A stretch of DNA of 64,000 bases from Anaerobiospirillum sp. NML120449 (GTDB taxonomy: Bacteria > Pseudomonadota > Gammaproteobacteria > Enterobacterales > Succinivibrionaceae). The translations under genes and the position numbers were made by a program. Below, one piece after another: positions 9,027 to 18,575 of this stretch (its first letter is position 1; each line of letters begins with the position of its first letter). The stretch lies in the NCBI RefSeq assembly GCF_023051105.1, contig NZ_JALKIL010000021.1, positions 1-64,000 on the forward strand, read 5' to 3'. The notes under the pieces were generated by a model that made no database searches, had not been told where the DNA came from, and saw nothing but the letters and a program-made list of their open reading frames with translations.

Positions 9027-10178
9027 TTAGAGGGTAACGCGATTTGCCTTGTCGAATGGCAGCTCACCCAGACCATTAAGATTGAGCTTGGTCTCGGCGA
9101 TGGTCTTGCCCAGGGATACTGAGGATACAAAACCAAGGCCCTTGGAAGGCAGGGTTACGCTCTGACCCTTGGAGTTGGTGCCGGTTACTTCAATGATGTA
9201 ACGGCCAGGGTTACACAGGGTGTACTTGCTATCTTCACCATCTGCATCAGGCTTGGAACCATCAGGCTTGGAACCATCAGGCTTGGTGGTGCCGGAATCA
9301 CCGCCGGTGCCGGTGCCGCCTGTACCTGTGCCGCCAGTGCCACCACCAGCGCTGCCGCCATCAGCAATAACGCCGGACAGCTTCTTATCGCCCTCAGGCT
9401 TGGTGCCGTCGGTGGTACCGCCGTTACCATCAGGCTTGGTAGTGCCGTCGCCATCAGGCTTGGCATCTGGCTTGACTGGACCATCAGGAGATAAGATACC
9501 CTGCCAGGCATACTTGATTTCACCGGTAAGAGTATCAGCCTTGTCGGTGTATACAACTTCGCCAGTCTGAGCGTCCTTAATGGTCAGCTTAACATTGGAG
9601 TAAACCTCGTCGCCGGCATCAATAGACCAGAGAGCAGGAGAGTTTACATTACCGCCAAAGTAGCCATTCTTCTGATCGGTGTAAACGTAAGTACCAATCA
9701 GGTTGGTGGCGTTCATGGCAGCAGATGAGCCTACAGCGCCCAGAACGTCGCCCATGTTGGTGTTGATGGAGTTTAAGCTTTCCACCATGGATAACTGGGA
9801 CATCTGGGTAACCAGCTGGTTGTTGTCAGCTGGCTTGGTAGGATCCTGAGCCTGCAGCTGAGCAGTTAACAGCTGGAGGAAGTCAGCCTGGGTAAGAACC
9901 TGATCCTTAACCTTGCTGGAGGCTTCCTTGATAGAACTTTCTTCAGTCTTAATACCAGCCTGACCGTAGTCAAACTTACCGTCACCACCTTCAGGGGCTG
10001 GAGTCTGAGTACCACCGGTACGGGCCATAGGAGAAGATGGAACAGGAGCTGTGGTGCTGTTACCTGCCACAGTTGCAATACCGGTGCTTTGGTTGGCAGC
10101 TGCTACAGCTGCTGGATTATAGGCGTCAAGTGAACGGTACTTGGCGTCTGATAATGAATTGATAAATGAGCTGGCCAT
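9027..10178 (-). CDS. flgD: Flagellar hook-capping protein FlgD with an internal low-complexity insert
   Basis: A 383-residue hook scaffold that guides hook subunit assembly; usual length is about 220-240. The conserved FlgD segment lies at residues 95-165 (TQADFLQLLTAQLQAQDPTKPADNNQ, then QMSQLSMVESLNSINTNM). The Ig/tudor-like region follows, from NGYFGG near 171. At residues 231-317, between the AWQG strand and the NPGRYIIEV strand, there is an insert of about 87 residues made of Gly, Thr, Asp, Lys and Pro with KPDG and GGTGTGG repeats. The N-terminal 90 residues are also longer and less conserved than usual. Start supported by GAGG upstream. Its hook subunit partner FlgE is missing from the expected neighbouring position. 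Confidence 0.95.
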   Translation of the reverse strand: MASSFINSLSDAKYRSLDAYNPAAVAAANQSTGIATVAGNSTTAPVPSSPMARTGGTQTPAPEGGDGKFDYGQAGIKTEESSIKEASSKVKDQVLTQADFLQLLTAQLQAQDPTKPADNNQLVTQMSQLSMVESLNSINTNMGDVLGAVGSSAAMNATNLIGTYVYTDQKNGYFGGNVNSPALWSIDAGDEVYSNVKLTIKDAQTGEVVYTDKADTLTGEIKYAWQGILSPDGPVKPDAKPDGDGTTKPDGNGGTTDGTKPEGDKKLSGVIADGGSAGGGTGGTGTGGTGTGGDSGTTKPDGSKPDGSKPDADGEDSKYTLCNPGRYIIEVTGTNSKGQSVTLPSKGLGFVSSVSLGKTIAETKLNLNGLGELPFDKANRVTL

Positions 10179-10803
10179 AATAATCCTCGCATTGGCTCGC
10201 TGTCTGTCAGTTTTTTACCTTAAGTATTGAGGTATCTGACTGCAAATCTTTGGCGCCCTGACAAAATCAGGCGTCCATACCCTATGTATTCACAATTTAT
10301 GCCAGGTTTAGCCCTTAAAAACACCACCAGCCACCCCTCATCTGCCACAAGAATCAGCAAATAAATACAAAGCTCGGACAAATGGCTCTAAAAAGCTCAT
10401 GCCCCGCGTCGGATTTCTATCACCACAGTGACATAACGCTTCATAAAACCGCCAGTATGCCCCGCTCTTGCAGCAGCTGCCATTCAGCCCTGTCTGTGCC
10501 CCACTACCCCCTGCCAGCACTTCCTGCACTTCCTGCCCCGCCTGCCCAGATGACCAGGTATGAACTGCAAAACCTGCACGTGCATGCAGGGAATGCCGGG
10601 CACTGCCCAGGTCCGGCTGTATTTCCCTGCATCTGAGCAAGCTCCGGAATCTGCAGAGGCTGGTGCAGGTGCTGGTGCGCCAGCGTGGCTGACCGGCAGG
10701 CTGAAAACCGTAGGGCCGGTACATGAGAATATTTTGGTTCAATGCTCACCGGAGCCCTTTTAGTCTTATGATGAATCATCACTTATCGTTTTAAGGAGAT
10801 TAT
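10179..10803. other. Intergenic DNA between flgD and the flavin reductase gene
   Basis: The two genes are divergent, so this 625-bp stretch must hold two promoters. I could not identify a convincing sigma-54 site for flgD. A TTTGCA element near 10235 lacks the GG at the right spacing. TATGAT at 10767-10772 may be a -10 for the reductase. No gene is seen. Confidence 0.4.
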
Positions 10804-11382
10804 ATGAGCGAGCATTTACAGGCCCAGGATGTCATGAAATCCTACCGTCTGCTGGGTATTGGCGCCACCACTCTTATCGGCGCTCAGTATGGCGACGAGC
10901 TTGATTATATGGCCGCAGCATGGGCCGGTGTCTGCGATTATGACAAGGGATATGCCGTGGTGGCCGGCAGTCACTTCACCCGCAAGCTGATTGAAAAGTC
11001 CGGCCGTTTTATTATCTGCTACCCTACCGTGGGCATTGTTGAGCAGACCATGAAGCTGGGCACCATCTCCATGAATGATGACAAGGACAAGATAAAGAAC
11101 TCAGGTGCTGAGCTCTTTGAAGCCGAAGGCTTCAGCATGCCGCTGGTAAAGGGCTGTGCTGCCTGGCTTGAGTATGAGGTTATTCAGGACAAACACTCTG
11201 ACAACCCATATGAGATGTTCTTTGGCAAGTGCGTACGCGCCATGAGCGACTCCCGTGTTTACAGCAACAATCACTGGAACTTTGACCAGGCCCCGGATCA
11301 CCTGCGCACTCTGCACTATGTAGCCGGCGGTCACTTCTTTGCTATTGGCAAGGAAATCGTACTGCCTCAGTACGAGGAGTAG
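10804..11382 (+). CDS. Flavin reductase-like FMN-binding split-barrel protein
   Basis: A 192-residue cytoplasmic protein resembling the flavin reductase / FMN-binding split-barrel family. Features are MAAAWAGVCDYDKGYAVVAGSHFTRKLIEKSGRF (the substrate-binding part of these proteins, where many read MTVSWvg...), then FIICYPT and a C-terminal HYVAGGHFFAIGKEI. Such proteins bind FMN and often pass electrons or act on small substrates. The substrate here is unknown. TAAGGAG lies five bases before the ATG. It is the only rightward gene between flgI and flgO and has no evident flagellar function, so it is probably an insertion into the flagellar region. A strong bidirectional terminator lies downstream between it and flgC. 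Confidence 0.8.
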   Translation: MSEHLQAQDVMKSYRLLGIGATTLIGAQYGDELDYMAAAWAGVCDYDKGYAVVAGSHFTRKLIEKSGRFIICYPTVGIVEQTMKLGTISMNDDKDKIKNSGAELFEAEGFSMPLVKGCAAWLEYEVIQDKHSDNPYEMFFGKCVRAMSDSRVYSNNHWNFDQAPDHLRTLHYVAGGHFFAIGKEIVLPQYEE

Positions 11383-11762
11383 TCATATCTCCGCCGCCCC
11401 GACGCTGCAGCCATCAGGCGCCGCAGCCAGCAGCGCAGCTGCAGGCTACGAGAGCGGCAGCACGGGCCACGCCATACAGCTGCAGCGGCTGCAGCTGGCC
11501 GCTGCTGCAGGCGTCCGGGCAGGATTCAGGCCAAAAAAAATCGCTTTGCCCCTGAGGGTAAAGCGATTTTTTGTATACGGAAAACAGGTTGAAAATTACC
11601 GGCAACCCATTCACCGAAAAGCTTATAAATAAGCCAGTGAGCCTTGCACTGCTGCTGCACCTGTGGTGCAGAGCATCAGGACGGGCCTGATGTCAGCGTG
11701 GGCCTGCGTCACCTGCTGGTGCCTGTGACGGGAGCTCACTTAGTGAAGGGCTGGAAAAAACC
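11383..11762. other. Convergent intergenic stretch, reductase gene to flgC
   Basis: It holds a strong bidirectional terminator at 11532-11572, suited to the two converging genes, and an earlier GC-rich CAG/CTG-rich segment (11400-11520). No gene is seen. Confidence 0.6.
11532..11572 (+). terminator. Bidirectional terminator between the reductase gene and flgC
   Basis: Stem AAATCGCTTT-CCC / GGG-AAAGCGATTT with a four-base loop, with A8 on the left and T6 on the right. It serves the rightward reductase gene and the leftward flgC. Confidence 0.9.
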
Positions 11763-12221
11763 TTAGTTCTGGCCCAGACGCAGGGTCTGCAGCAGCATGC
11801 TCTTGGCACTGTCAGCTACCTGAACGGCAGTCTGATAGGAACGCTGAGCACTCATCATATCGGCCATTTCCTCAACAGGGTTGATGTTTGGACGGTAGAT
11901 GTAGCCCTCGGCATTGGCAAGAGGGTGATTTGGGTTGTATTCGGCGATGGCAGGAGCTTCAGACTCGTAGATACCCTTTAAGGATACGCCGATGCCATAT
12001 GGCTCACCGGTTACCGGATCCATTGGCTCACCCTGCTGCTGGTTACGGGCAATAGCCTCTTCCCAGGCGGCAGAGAACAGTGGACGACGGGCCTTGTAAG
12101 TAGTCTCAACAGAGGAACTTACAGACTCGGCGTTAGCCAGGTTGGAAGCGGTAGCATTTAAACGAACGGACTGAGCGTTCATGGAGGTACCGGCAATGTC
12201 TAAAATTCTGAAAACACTCAT
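11763..12221 (-). CDS. flgC: Flagellar proximal rod protein FlgC
   Basis: A 152-residue rod subunit, slightly longer than the usual 134-148. The N-terminal motif reads ATASNLANAESVSSS, and the C-terminal motif NINPVEEMADMMSAQRSYQTAVQVADSAK is typical of FlgC. A short variable middle (SAAWEEAIARNQQQG) accounts for the extra length. The Shine-Dalgarno is weak (AGAGTG). It lies 254 bp from flgB, and a weak terminator overlaps that gap, so flgC may have its own promoter, although none is obvious. Confidence 0.96.
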   Translation of the reverse strand: MSVFRILDIAGTSMNAQSVRLNATASNLANAESVSSSVETTYKARRPLFSAAWEEAIARNQQQGEPMDPVTGEPYGIGVSLKGIYESEAPAIAEYNPNHPLANAEGYIYRPNINPVEEMADMMSAQRSYQTAVQVADSAKSMLLQTLRLGQN

Positions 12222-12444
12222 TTTTGCACTCTGAATATTAATTATTCAGCCCGCCACTTTTCTCTTCTCTCTTATATCATCCACTGCCGTATCCTCTAAA
12301 GAGCGATATCTCCGGCAGATTTCAATTGCGGTGGCCTGCGCCTTGAGCGCATTATCGCAGTGAGCCTGCAGGCATCCTGCGTTCAGTACATATCTGAAAG
12401 GCCGAATTCTGTTTTTAAAAGTGAAAAGGGCTGAAAGCAGATGG
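12222..12444. other. flgB-flgC gap
   Basis: About 220 bp between the flgB terminator and flgC. No sigma-54 site with correct spacing was seen, so how flgC is expressed is unclear. No gene. Confidence 0.4.
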
Positions 12445-12473
12445 AAAAAAATGGTTCCTGAAAAAGAAGAACC
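12445..12473 (-). terminator. Possible terminator just after flgB
   Basis: On the minus strand, a short stem GGTTC / GAACC with an 11-nt loop is followed by ATTTTTTT. It starts two bases past the flgB stop. The stem is short, so activity may be partial. Confidence 0.5.
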
Positions 12474-12475
12474 GG

Positions 12476-12901
12476 TTACTGACCGCCTTTTAAGGCGCTT
12501 CTGAGCTTGGAAATACGGCCATTGAGGAAGGACAGGGTTGCCTGATACTCAATGTTATTGCTCATGTAGTTCATACGCTCAGTGCTGACCTCTACAGTGT
12601 TACCGTTGCCGGTATCAGGCTGGAAAGGATTGCGGTACTTCATGATGATCTTTGGATCCTTTAAGGCATCCAGATCAGAAATATCCATGTGACCGCTGGC
12701 AGTCTTGGCCATAGGGGCATTGTTGTTCTGCATCTGATATTTGCCAGCCTCGTGAAGGGCCTCAGCAAAATCAATGTCACGGGCCTTGAAGCCTGGAGTA
12801 TCAGCATTGGCCAGATTACCGGCCAGAATCTCAGCGCGATTATTACGGACCTTCATAGTGTGCTGATGCACACCAAATACCTGGTCGAAACTAACTGCCA
12901 T
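12476..12901 (-). CDS. flgB: Flagellar proximal rod protein FlgB
   Basis: A 141-residue rod subunit. The N-terminal motif reads LAGNLANADTPGFKARDIDF, characteristic of FlgB, and the C-terminal part NTVEVSTERMNYMSNNIEYQATLSFL also fits. Length is normal. GGAGG lies eight bases upstream of the ATG. A candidate sigma-54 site sits about 60 bases upstream. In Vibrio flgB heads a long class III operon. Here the downstream genes are separated by long gaps. Confidence 0.97.
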   Translation of the reverse strand: MAVSFDQVFGVHQHTMKVRNNRAEILAGNLANADTPGFKARDIDFAEALHEAGKYQMQNNNAPMAKTASGHMDISDLDALKDPKIIMKYRNPFQPDTGNGNTVEVSTERMNYMSNNIEYQATLSFLNGRISKLRSALKGGQ

Positions 12902-12962
12902 TTAAGTAACCTCCAACGCGTGTCGAATATCAGACACGATTTTGTTTTCCTGACAGTATTAC

Positions 12963-12980
12963 TTCAAAAGCTGTGCCAAT
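12963..12980 (-). promoter_or_regulatory. Imperfect sigma-54-like site upstream of flgB
   Basis: The minus strand reads TTGGCAC-AGCTT-TTGAA. The -24 element is good, but the -12 element has GA where GC is nearly invariant, so activity is doubtful. Its position relative to flgB is right for a class III promoter. Confidence 0.4.
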
Positions 12981-13781
12981 CGTTTAGAACAGCATATTTA
13001 TCAGGTTTCAACCACATTTTTTACCTGTTTTGACACCATAAAATCACATGTCCCAAACAGTGATTTCCCCGCCCGAAAATCCACTGATTTCACCTCCTGC
13101 CCTCCCCAAAAAATGCCCTTCTCCCATCGCCCGACAGCATGCATCCGTCCTGAAGGCATTAGAACTGACAACCGTACCCAGTGATGTCACAACAGATCCG
13201 CACCGGCTGACGGCGCACAGCACCTGCCCCAGGATCATGACGACAGCCATGCCCTTACCAAATCCCCTGCCAACAGCTCCTTACATCAGTGACTGACAAC
13301 TATCATGGCCAACATAGCCAACATAGCCAGATAACCATGCCAGGGCGCCTGATCACTGGGCCTGCCCACGCTGAGAGCCGCAAACCTGCTCGCGCTGTCA
13401 CCTGAACGCCCCATGGTCCAGCGCAGCAAGGCCCGTTACATTCACACTTTCCCGGCCCAACCTGGCATGACCGCGCACCCAGGTCAAATTCCCTACACTC
13501 AACTCATGGTAAAAATACTGACAGCCCCCGTGGGGTGCTCAATACAGCACAGCGCAGCAAATCCTTTTGGTCAGAGACCAAACCATCCTGTTCCATGTAT
13601 GCGGTCAGCAAACGGGACATGAGAGAGCGCTCCATTATCACAGCGCAGCATCTTGTGCAGCTGCAGGGTCATAGGACACCGCAGGAGCGCAACTCAGGCA
13701 TTGCTGCACACTGAGCCTCCTGTGCACTGTCAGCGCCGCCTGAGAGGCTTGTATGCGCATCTGAGGGCAAGAGAGCCCAGC

Positions 13782-13898
13782 CATGCAGCGTGTTTGCTCA
13801 GCGCGCACTGACGGACCTGCCATGCAGCGTCTGTGCTCAGCGCGCACTGACGGACCTGCCATGCAGCGTCTGTGCTCAGCGCGCACTGACGGACCTGC
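13782..13898. repeat. 39-bp tandem repeat, 3 copies
   Basis: Copies start at 13782, 13821 and 13860. The last two are identical (CATGCAGCGTCTGTGCTCAG...) and the first differs at a few positions. Unit length is 13 codons, giving an open repetitive frame, but there is no other coding sign. Confidence 0.9.
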
Positions 13899-14040
13899 CA
13901 GGCTGTGATATGGGGCTGTCAGCACGCATCAGGGCGCTGTGGCAGCCAGACACGCAGCAGTGAGGTTCTGCTTCCCTGCCGACAGTGCGGTGGCGGCGCG
14001 GCGGGCCGGATCAAAATGAGCCCTTGGGGCGGGTTGAGGC

Positions 14041-14080
14041 AAAAAAAAATCCGGTGCGCGTCTGCGACCGGATTTTTTTT
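14041..14080 (-). terminator. Bidirectional terminator after cheR
   Basis: Stem AATCCGGT / ACCGGATT with an 11-nt loop, preceded by A-rich and followed by T-rich runs of eight or more. It lies about 34 bases past the cheR stop. Confidence 0.9.
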
Positions 14081-14113
14081 ATGTGCCCTCAGGCACGCGG
14101 ACCTGCAGTCATA

Positions 14114-15385
14114 TTAGGACTGTGGCTTGAGACGATAGGCCAGGCCAGGGTTGCAGCGTACCATTTCGTACTTGTCTGACAGACCCTGGATAGACTCTGA
14201 TGAACCTAAAATCAGGTAACCGCCTGGGTTTAAGCACTCGGAGAACTTGCCTAAAATCTGGCTCTTAACTTCATTGGAGAAGTAAATGAGCACGTTACGG
14301 CAGAAGATAATGTCAAAGCGGCCCAGCAGAGAGTAGGAACCAAGAAGGTTCATCTGCTTGAAGTTGACCATGTTCTTAATCTTGTCGTCAATGCGCATGA
14401 CATTAGGGTCCTGGGTTGGCTTGAAGAAGCGGGCCTTACGCTCGGCGCTCAGACCACGGGCCAGAGCATGATTGTCATAGTGAGCAAAGCGGCAGCGGTC
14501 AAGCATTTCAGGGGAAATGTCGGTGCCTATGATCTGACATTGATCAGGATTGATGTGACCTACGGAATTGGCCTGCTCCTGAACCACCATGGCAATGGAG
14601 TAAGGCTCCTGACCTGAAGAACAGGCGGCGGACCAGATACGTACCGGAGTCTTACCGGACTTGGCCAGCTCAGGGAGAATCAGATTCTTGAGTGCCAGGT
14701 AAGGGTAGGTATCACGGAACCACAGGGTCTCGTTGGTGGTCATGGCATCGATAACGGCAGAGCTGATGTCCTTGTAGACAGATGGCTGCATGGCGCGGTT
14801 GATGAGCTCATCAATGGTAGGCACCTTAAAGCGCAGCAGCAGTGAGGACAGACGGCTGTTTACCAGGTAGTGCTTGTTATCACCGAGCACGATACCGCTC
14901 TGCTCTTCGATGTACTGGGCAAAACGACGGTACTGGGCATCAGATACGCTGCGGGACTGTACGGCCAGACGATCCTGAGTAGTAGGCAGAATATCAGGAT
15001 TACGGGCTGCTACAGAGTCGTAACCGGCCTTCTGGGAGGCAATGGCCAGCTTGGTAATGCCAGGATAGTCAGAAGGAGTGAAGTGAGCACGTTCAGGGCT
15101 CTGAGTCTTACGCATAACAGAGGCAACGGCATTGCCGGTACGGTGTGGATACTTTTCCATACGTGCAGCAAGGGAGCCAGGAGCCGGAGCAGCTGGAGTT
15201 GCTGCTGAGGCTTGATTTCTGCTGCTGTTAAACAGGGATGAAGCCGGTGTGCTGTTGGCAGTGGTACGTGCTGGGACCGTATTAGAACCGGCGGATCTGC
15301 TGCCAAATAAGGATGAACCAGTGGTACGTGATACAAACGAACCCTGGGAGGACTCACCAAAACGATTCTGCGGATTATCGGTCAT
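14114..15385 (-). CDS. cheR: Chemotaxis protein methyltransferase CheR with long N-terminal extension
   Basis: A 423-residue enzyme that methylates glutamates of chemoreceptors using S-adenosylmethionine, setting adaptation. The CheR all-alpha domain begins near residue 148 (SDAQYRRFAQYIEEQSGIVL), and the methyltransferase domain follows with RIWSAACSSGQEPYSIAM (the SAM-binding stretch), TDISPEMLDRCR, FKQMNLL, FDIIFCRNVLIYFS and GGYLILGSSES. The first 147 residues are Ser/Ala/Thr-rich and look disordered; usual CheR length is 270-290. I chose the ATG at 15385 because GAGG lies five bases upstream; an earlier ATG at 15436 has no such site. CheV lies next upstream, as in Vibrio-type clusters. 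Confidence 0.95.
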   Translation of the reverse strand: MTDNPQNRFGESSQGSFVSRTTGSSLFGSRSAGSNTVPARTTANSTPASSLFNSSRNQASAATPAAPAPGSLAARMEKYPHRTGNAVASVMRKTQSPERAHFTPSDYPGITKLAIASQKAGYDSVAARNPDILPTTQDRLAVQSRSVSDAQYRRFAQYIEEQSGIVLGDNKHYLVNSRLSSLLLRFKVPTIDELINRAMQPSVYKDISSAVIDAMTTNETLWFRDTYPYLALKNLILPELAKSGKTPVRIWSAACSSGQEPYSIAMVVQEQANSVGHINPDQCQIIGTDISPEMLDRCRFAHYDNHALARGLSAERKARFFKPTQDPNVMRIDDKIKNMVNFKQMNLLGSYSLLGRFDIIFCRNVLIYFSNEVKSQILGKFSECLNPGGYLILGSSESIQGLSDKYEMVRCNPGLAYRLKPQS

Positions 15386-16922
15386 ACAAACCTCAATGAC
15401 GTGACACTTGCCTTGATGCCCTGACACCATCTGCAAGTGTCCGGCATAAAAAATACTGTAAAAATTCCGGCAGCCTTAAACATGTGCTCTAATCTGTGCT
15501 GCGCCTGTCCCAATACAAGACTCATAACTGGGGACTGACAGCACCATGTGCTGTCACAGGCCCCGGGACAGCGCATCTGCGATGCCGGAAGCAGTTATCT
15601 GCTGAAAAAATCTGTGCCTGTACTGACCATTATGATGGTCATCAAAGCATACTAACATAACGCCGCAAAATGTGCCCGTTAAAGGTCCGACACCCTGAAA
15701 AAAGCTTAACATGACAGTCTGTACTGTCCGGTTTTCCGTCTGTAAGCCTGCAGGACGGCGCTGGTCTGCCATTTACATTGTGGTGCACATCAGCATGGTG
15801 CGCAGCAGTCGGCAGTACCCTGAAAAATCTGGTGGGAGCCGTTTCTGAATTCCTGCTTCAGAAAGGGCTGAGAGGTCAGATGGTCTGAAATTTAGACGGA
15901 CCATGTTCAGATGAGATTCCCCGTGGTGCTGGTATGACATGATGTCATCACCCGTGGTTTCCTTATGAGCTGACCAGAAGAAAACTTACTGATATTAGTT
16001 TTTCCCGTCAAAACTGTCATTTTATCCACTTTGTCTTTAACCAGCTCTCACATGAGTGCAGGCGGGAAAAATGACCCCTAGAATATAGCATAAAATGTGG
16101 TTATTGCCATATCTAGAAACAAAAGGTGCGGCCAAATTAACAAAAATCACCAGTCACCATTTTTATCGTATTTCCGTGGCAGTTTAAATAAATACCAGGA
16201 GGCTGCAAACAAGGTCGTACACACAGGAATATCAGTGCGCTTCCGTACATGTTTGCCATAAACCAGGATCATATGGAAACAGGCAGGCCTTGAAGGGCAT
16301 TTTAAGGGCATATTTACGGCATATTTACGGGCATTGTAGCAGTTCACACCTGGCAGACGCCTGGCTGTTACTTCCAAAGAGTGTCAATATGTACAGTGGA
16401 CTTACGCTCTGGTCACCAGTGCCCCGCCTGAAGCACTCATTAAAAACAGCAACTCAGCAGCTCTCGTAAGCTTACCTGTCACATGGCAAAATCAGGTAAA
16501 AATAATCAGATTTATGCAAACGTTGTCATACAGGATTAAGGCCGTTTTTACGCACTTTTCAGACAGGGTAAAACACCCGTCAATCCATACTTGCTGCAAA
16601 GGAATGGGCCCAGTGCACAGGGCAGCGCAGCACTCCTTCCTGACTTGCGTTGAGATCATGGCCGTCCGAAAAAACAGCCTGGCCAGCCTCAAAATGGCAG
16701 CCCGGCTCAGACCATTGGGCCGCCTTGATAATGCCTGATGGGCCGACATGTTCGGGCATGGTGGGCCGCAATGCCTGGGCCTGATGGGCAGCATGGGCTG
16801 AGCAAAAACAAATGCTCAACCCGAACGAATCGAATTGAGCATTGCTTGCTGATGCGGCCCTGGGTACGGCAGTCCTGAGGGGCCTTCAGCCGGGTCCTTT
16901 TTCAGCCTTGTAATCAGCCAGG
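15386..16922. other. Intergenic DNA between cheV and cheR
   Basis: About 1.5 kb without a convincing gene. It contains the cheV terminator (16803-16843). A more AT-rich part lies at 15960-16200. No sigma-54 site with correct spacing was found upstream of cheR. Confidence 0.5.
16803..16843 (-). terminator. Intrinsic terminator after cheV
   Basis: On the minus strand, stem AATGCTCAA / TTGAGCATT with a 15-nt loop, followed by TGTTTTTG. It lies about 80 bases past the cheV stop. Confidence 0.65.
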
Positions 16923-17891
16923 TCAGGAGCGCTTGGACTTCATTACACAGTCAGCACCTGATACGCCATTACATACCAGATCAAGGCCCTTTTCTACAGC
17001 AGCTGCCAGCTCTTCAGGGTTGAACTTTGGAATAAAGTCGTTGGCACCGGCCTTGGACACCATCGACTGATTAAACACACCTGACAGAGAGGTATGCAGA
17101 ATTACATACAGATCGCGCAGGTGAGGGCTGTTGCGGATATTGGCACATAAGGTGTAGCCGTCCATTTCCGGCATTTCAACGTCGGAAATAATCAGGCTTA
17201 AAGTATCCTTGATGGAGTGACCGTTTGATGCCAGCTCATTGAGCAGAGTGAGGGCCTCCTTACCGTCATGAGCCTCAATAACATCGACACCGATCTCAGT
17301 AAGAGCGCGTTTAACCTGCTTAAGAGCGATCTTGGAGTCATCAGCAACCAGAACTCGAGTACCCTGAGGAACGGTCAGACGCTTGATGGCGTCAGACTCG
17401 AGATCATTACCAATAGGAGTGATTTCGTCGAGAATCTTCTCAACGTCGAGAATTTCGATGAGCTCGTCATCCACCTCGGTAACAGCGGTCATGTAGTTGG
17501 AGTGACCGGCACCTTTTGGAGGAGGCATGATCTTGTTCCAGTTCATGTTGATAATGCGCTCAACATTGGATACAAGGAAAGCGTGAGTAGAGCGGTTGTA
17601 CTCGGCAATGATTATGTAGCACTTCTCGTAATTCTTTGTAGGGCGGCCGCCGATGGCGTAGGCTAGATCGATTACGGAGAGAGTGTTGCCACGGATGTGA
17701 GCAACGCCAATAACAAACTGATGCAGACGTGGCATTACGGTCAGGCGTGGGCAAGGTAAGACCTCGCGAACCTTGAACACGTTAATACCATAACGCTGTG
17801 ACAGACCGGATAATCTGAAGAGCAGAAGCTCCATTCTGTTCTGACCAACCAGCTCGGTAAGCTGATTGACTTTGTCCATTACGCCAGCCAT
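16923..17891 (-). CDS. cheV: Chemotaxis coupling/response-regulator protein CheV
   Basis: A 322-residue protein with an N-terminal CheW-like coupling domain (residues 15-160; RYGINVFKVREVLPCPRLTVMP, then IGVAHIRGNTLSVIDL) and a C-terminal receiver domain (178-305). The receiver has the acidic pair D184-D185, the phospho-acceptor D237 in LIISDVEMPEMDGYTL, and K289. It links chemoreceptors to CheA and helps adaptation. Length is normal for CheV. AGGGG upstream supports the start. Position ahead of cheR and the flg genes is typical of Vibrio-type gammaproteobacteria. Confidence 0.97.
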   Translation of the reverse strand: MAGVMDKVNQLTELVGQNRMELLLFRLSGLSQRYGINVFKVREVLPCPRLTVMPRLHQFVIGVAHIRGNTLSVIDLAYAIGGRPTKNYEKCYIIIAEYNRSTHAFLVSNVERIINMNWNKIMPPPKGAGHSNYMTAVTEVDDELIEILDVEKILDEITPIGNDLESDAIKRLTVPQGTRVLVADDSKIALKQVKRALTEIGVDVIEAHDGKEALTLLNELASNGHSIKDTLSLIISDVEMPEMDGYTLCANIRNSPHLRDLYVILHTSLSGVFNQSMVSKAGANDFIPKFNPEELAAAVEKGLDLVCNGVSGADCVMKSKRS

Positions 17892-18442
17892 TTAATTCCC
17901 CTTACTTTGTGAAAAGTCCCGGCAAGACTGAAAACTGAAAGTGGTGCTGATACCACCGAGGCAAGAAAAACTGCTCAAATGTCATGCGACAGCGCCTGTG
18001 CAACAGCATTTAAAAAAGCACATTACGCAGCGTCTTAAGAAAAGCTGTGCCAGGAAAAAGGCAAATCATGTGGCACCTTAATCCGGCACATCCCGTTGTG
18101 ACGGGCTCAAAAAGGAAATCACATCCAGCTGTGTTGACCGTAAAAGGCTCACTGAGCCAGCTGAGCACTTAAGATTGTGTCAGCAGTTTTATGATCCGAG
18201 CCTGCTGGCTCCCAGGGTTCTGGATAGATACAAAGAAACTTAATGATACAGTTTCCCGGTTATTATAGCGATATAATGCCCCAACTCTTGCGCAAAATGT
18301 GCAAAAAAGTACGTTGTCGCTCAAAAAGACGCCGCATTATCCCCTCAGTCTCACTGAATTACCCTCAAATCTACACCAGCAATATTCAGCTTCCCCCCAT
18401 AATAATCTGAAAATATCCCGGCACTACAGCCTCGCAGCAAAA

Positions 18443-18575
18443 CAGCAGACAAAATCCTGCCCTTCAGCACTGCAGAAAATCAGCAGACAAAAATCCTGCC
18501 CTTCAGCACTGCAGAAAATCAGCAGACAAAAATCCTGCCCTGCAGCACTGCAGAAAACCAGCAGACAAAATCATA
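18443..18575. repeat. 39-bp tandem repeat, about 3.4 copies
   Basis: Units start at 18443 (38 bp), 18481, 18520 and 18559 (partial), with a core like CAGCAGACAAAAATCCTGCC and TTCAGCACTGCAGAAAAT. Copies are nearly identical. It is unrelated in sequence to the other 39-bp array at 13782. Confidence 0.9.

Larger units (their letters stand above)
12902..14113. other. Intergenic DNA between flgB and cheR
   Basis: It contains the candidate flgB promoter, a 39-bp tandem array (13782-13898) and the cheR terminator (14041-14080). The open frame spanning 13638-13925 on the minus strand is repeat translation without a ribosome binding site. Nothing else is recognised. Confidence 0.6.

Noticed and set aside
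13638..13925. 95-residue open frame on the minus strand
   Set aside because: Mostly the translated 39-bp array (13 residues per unit); no Shine-Dalgarno and no homolog-like sequence.
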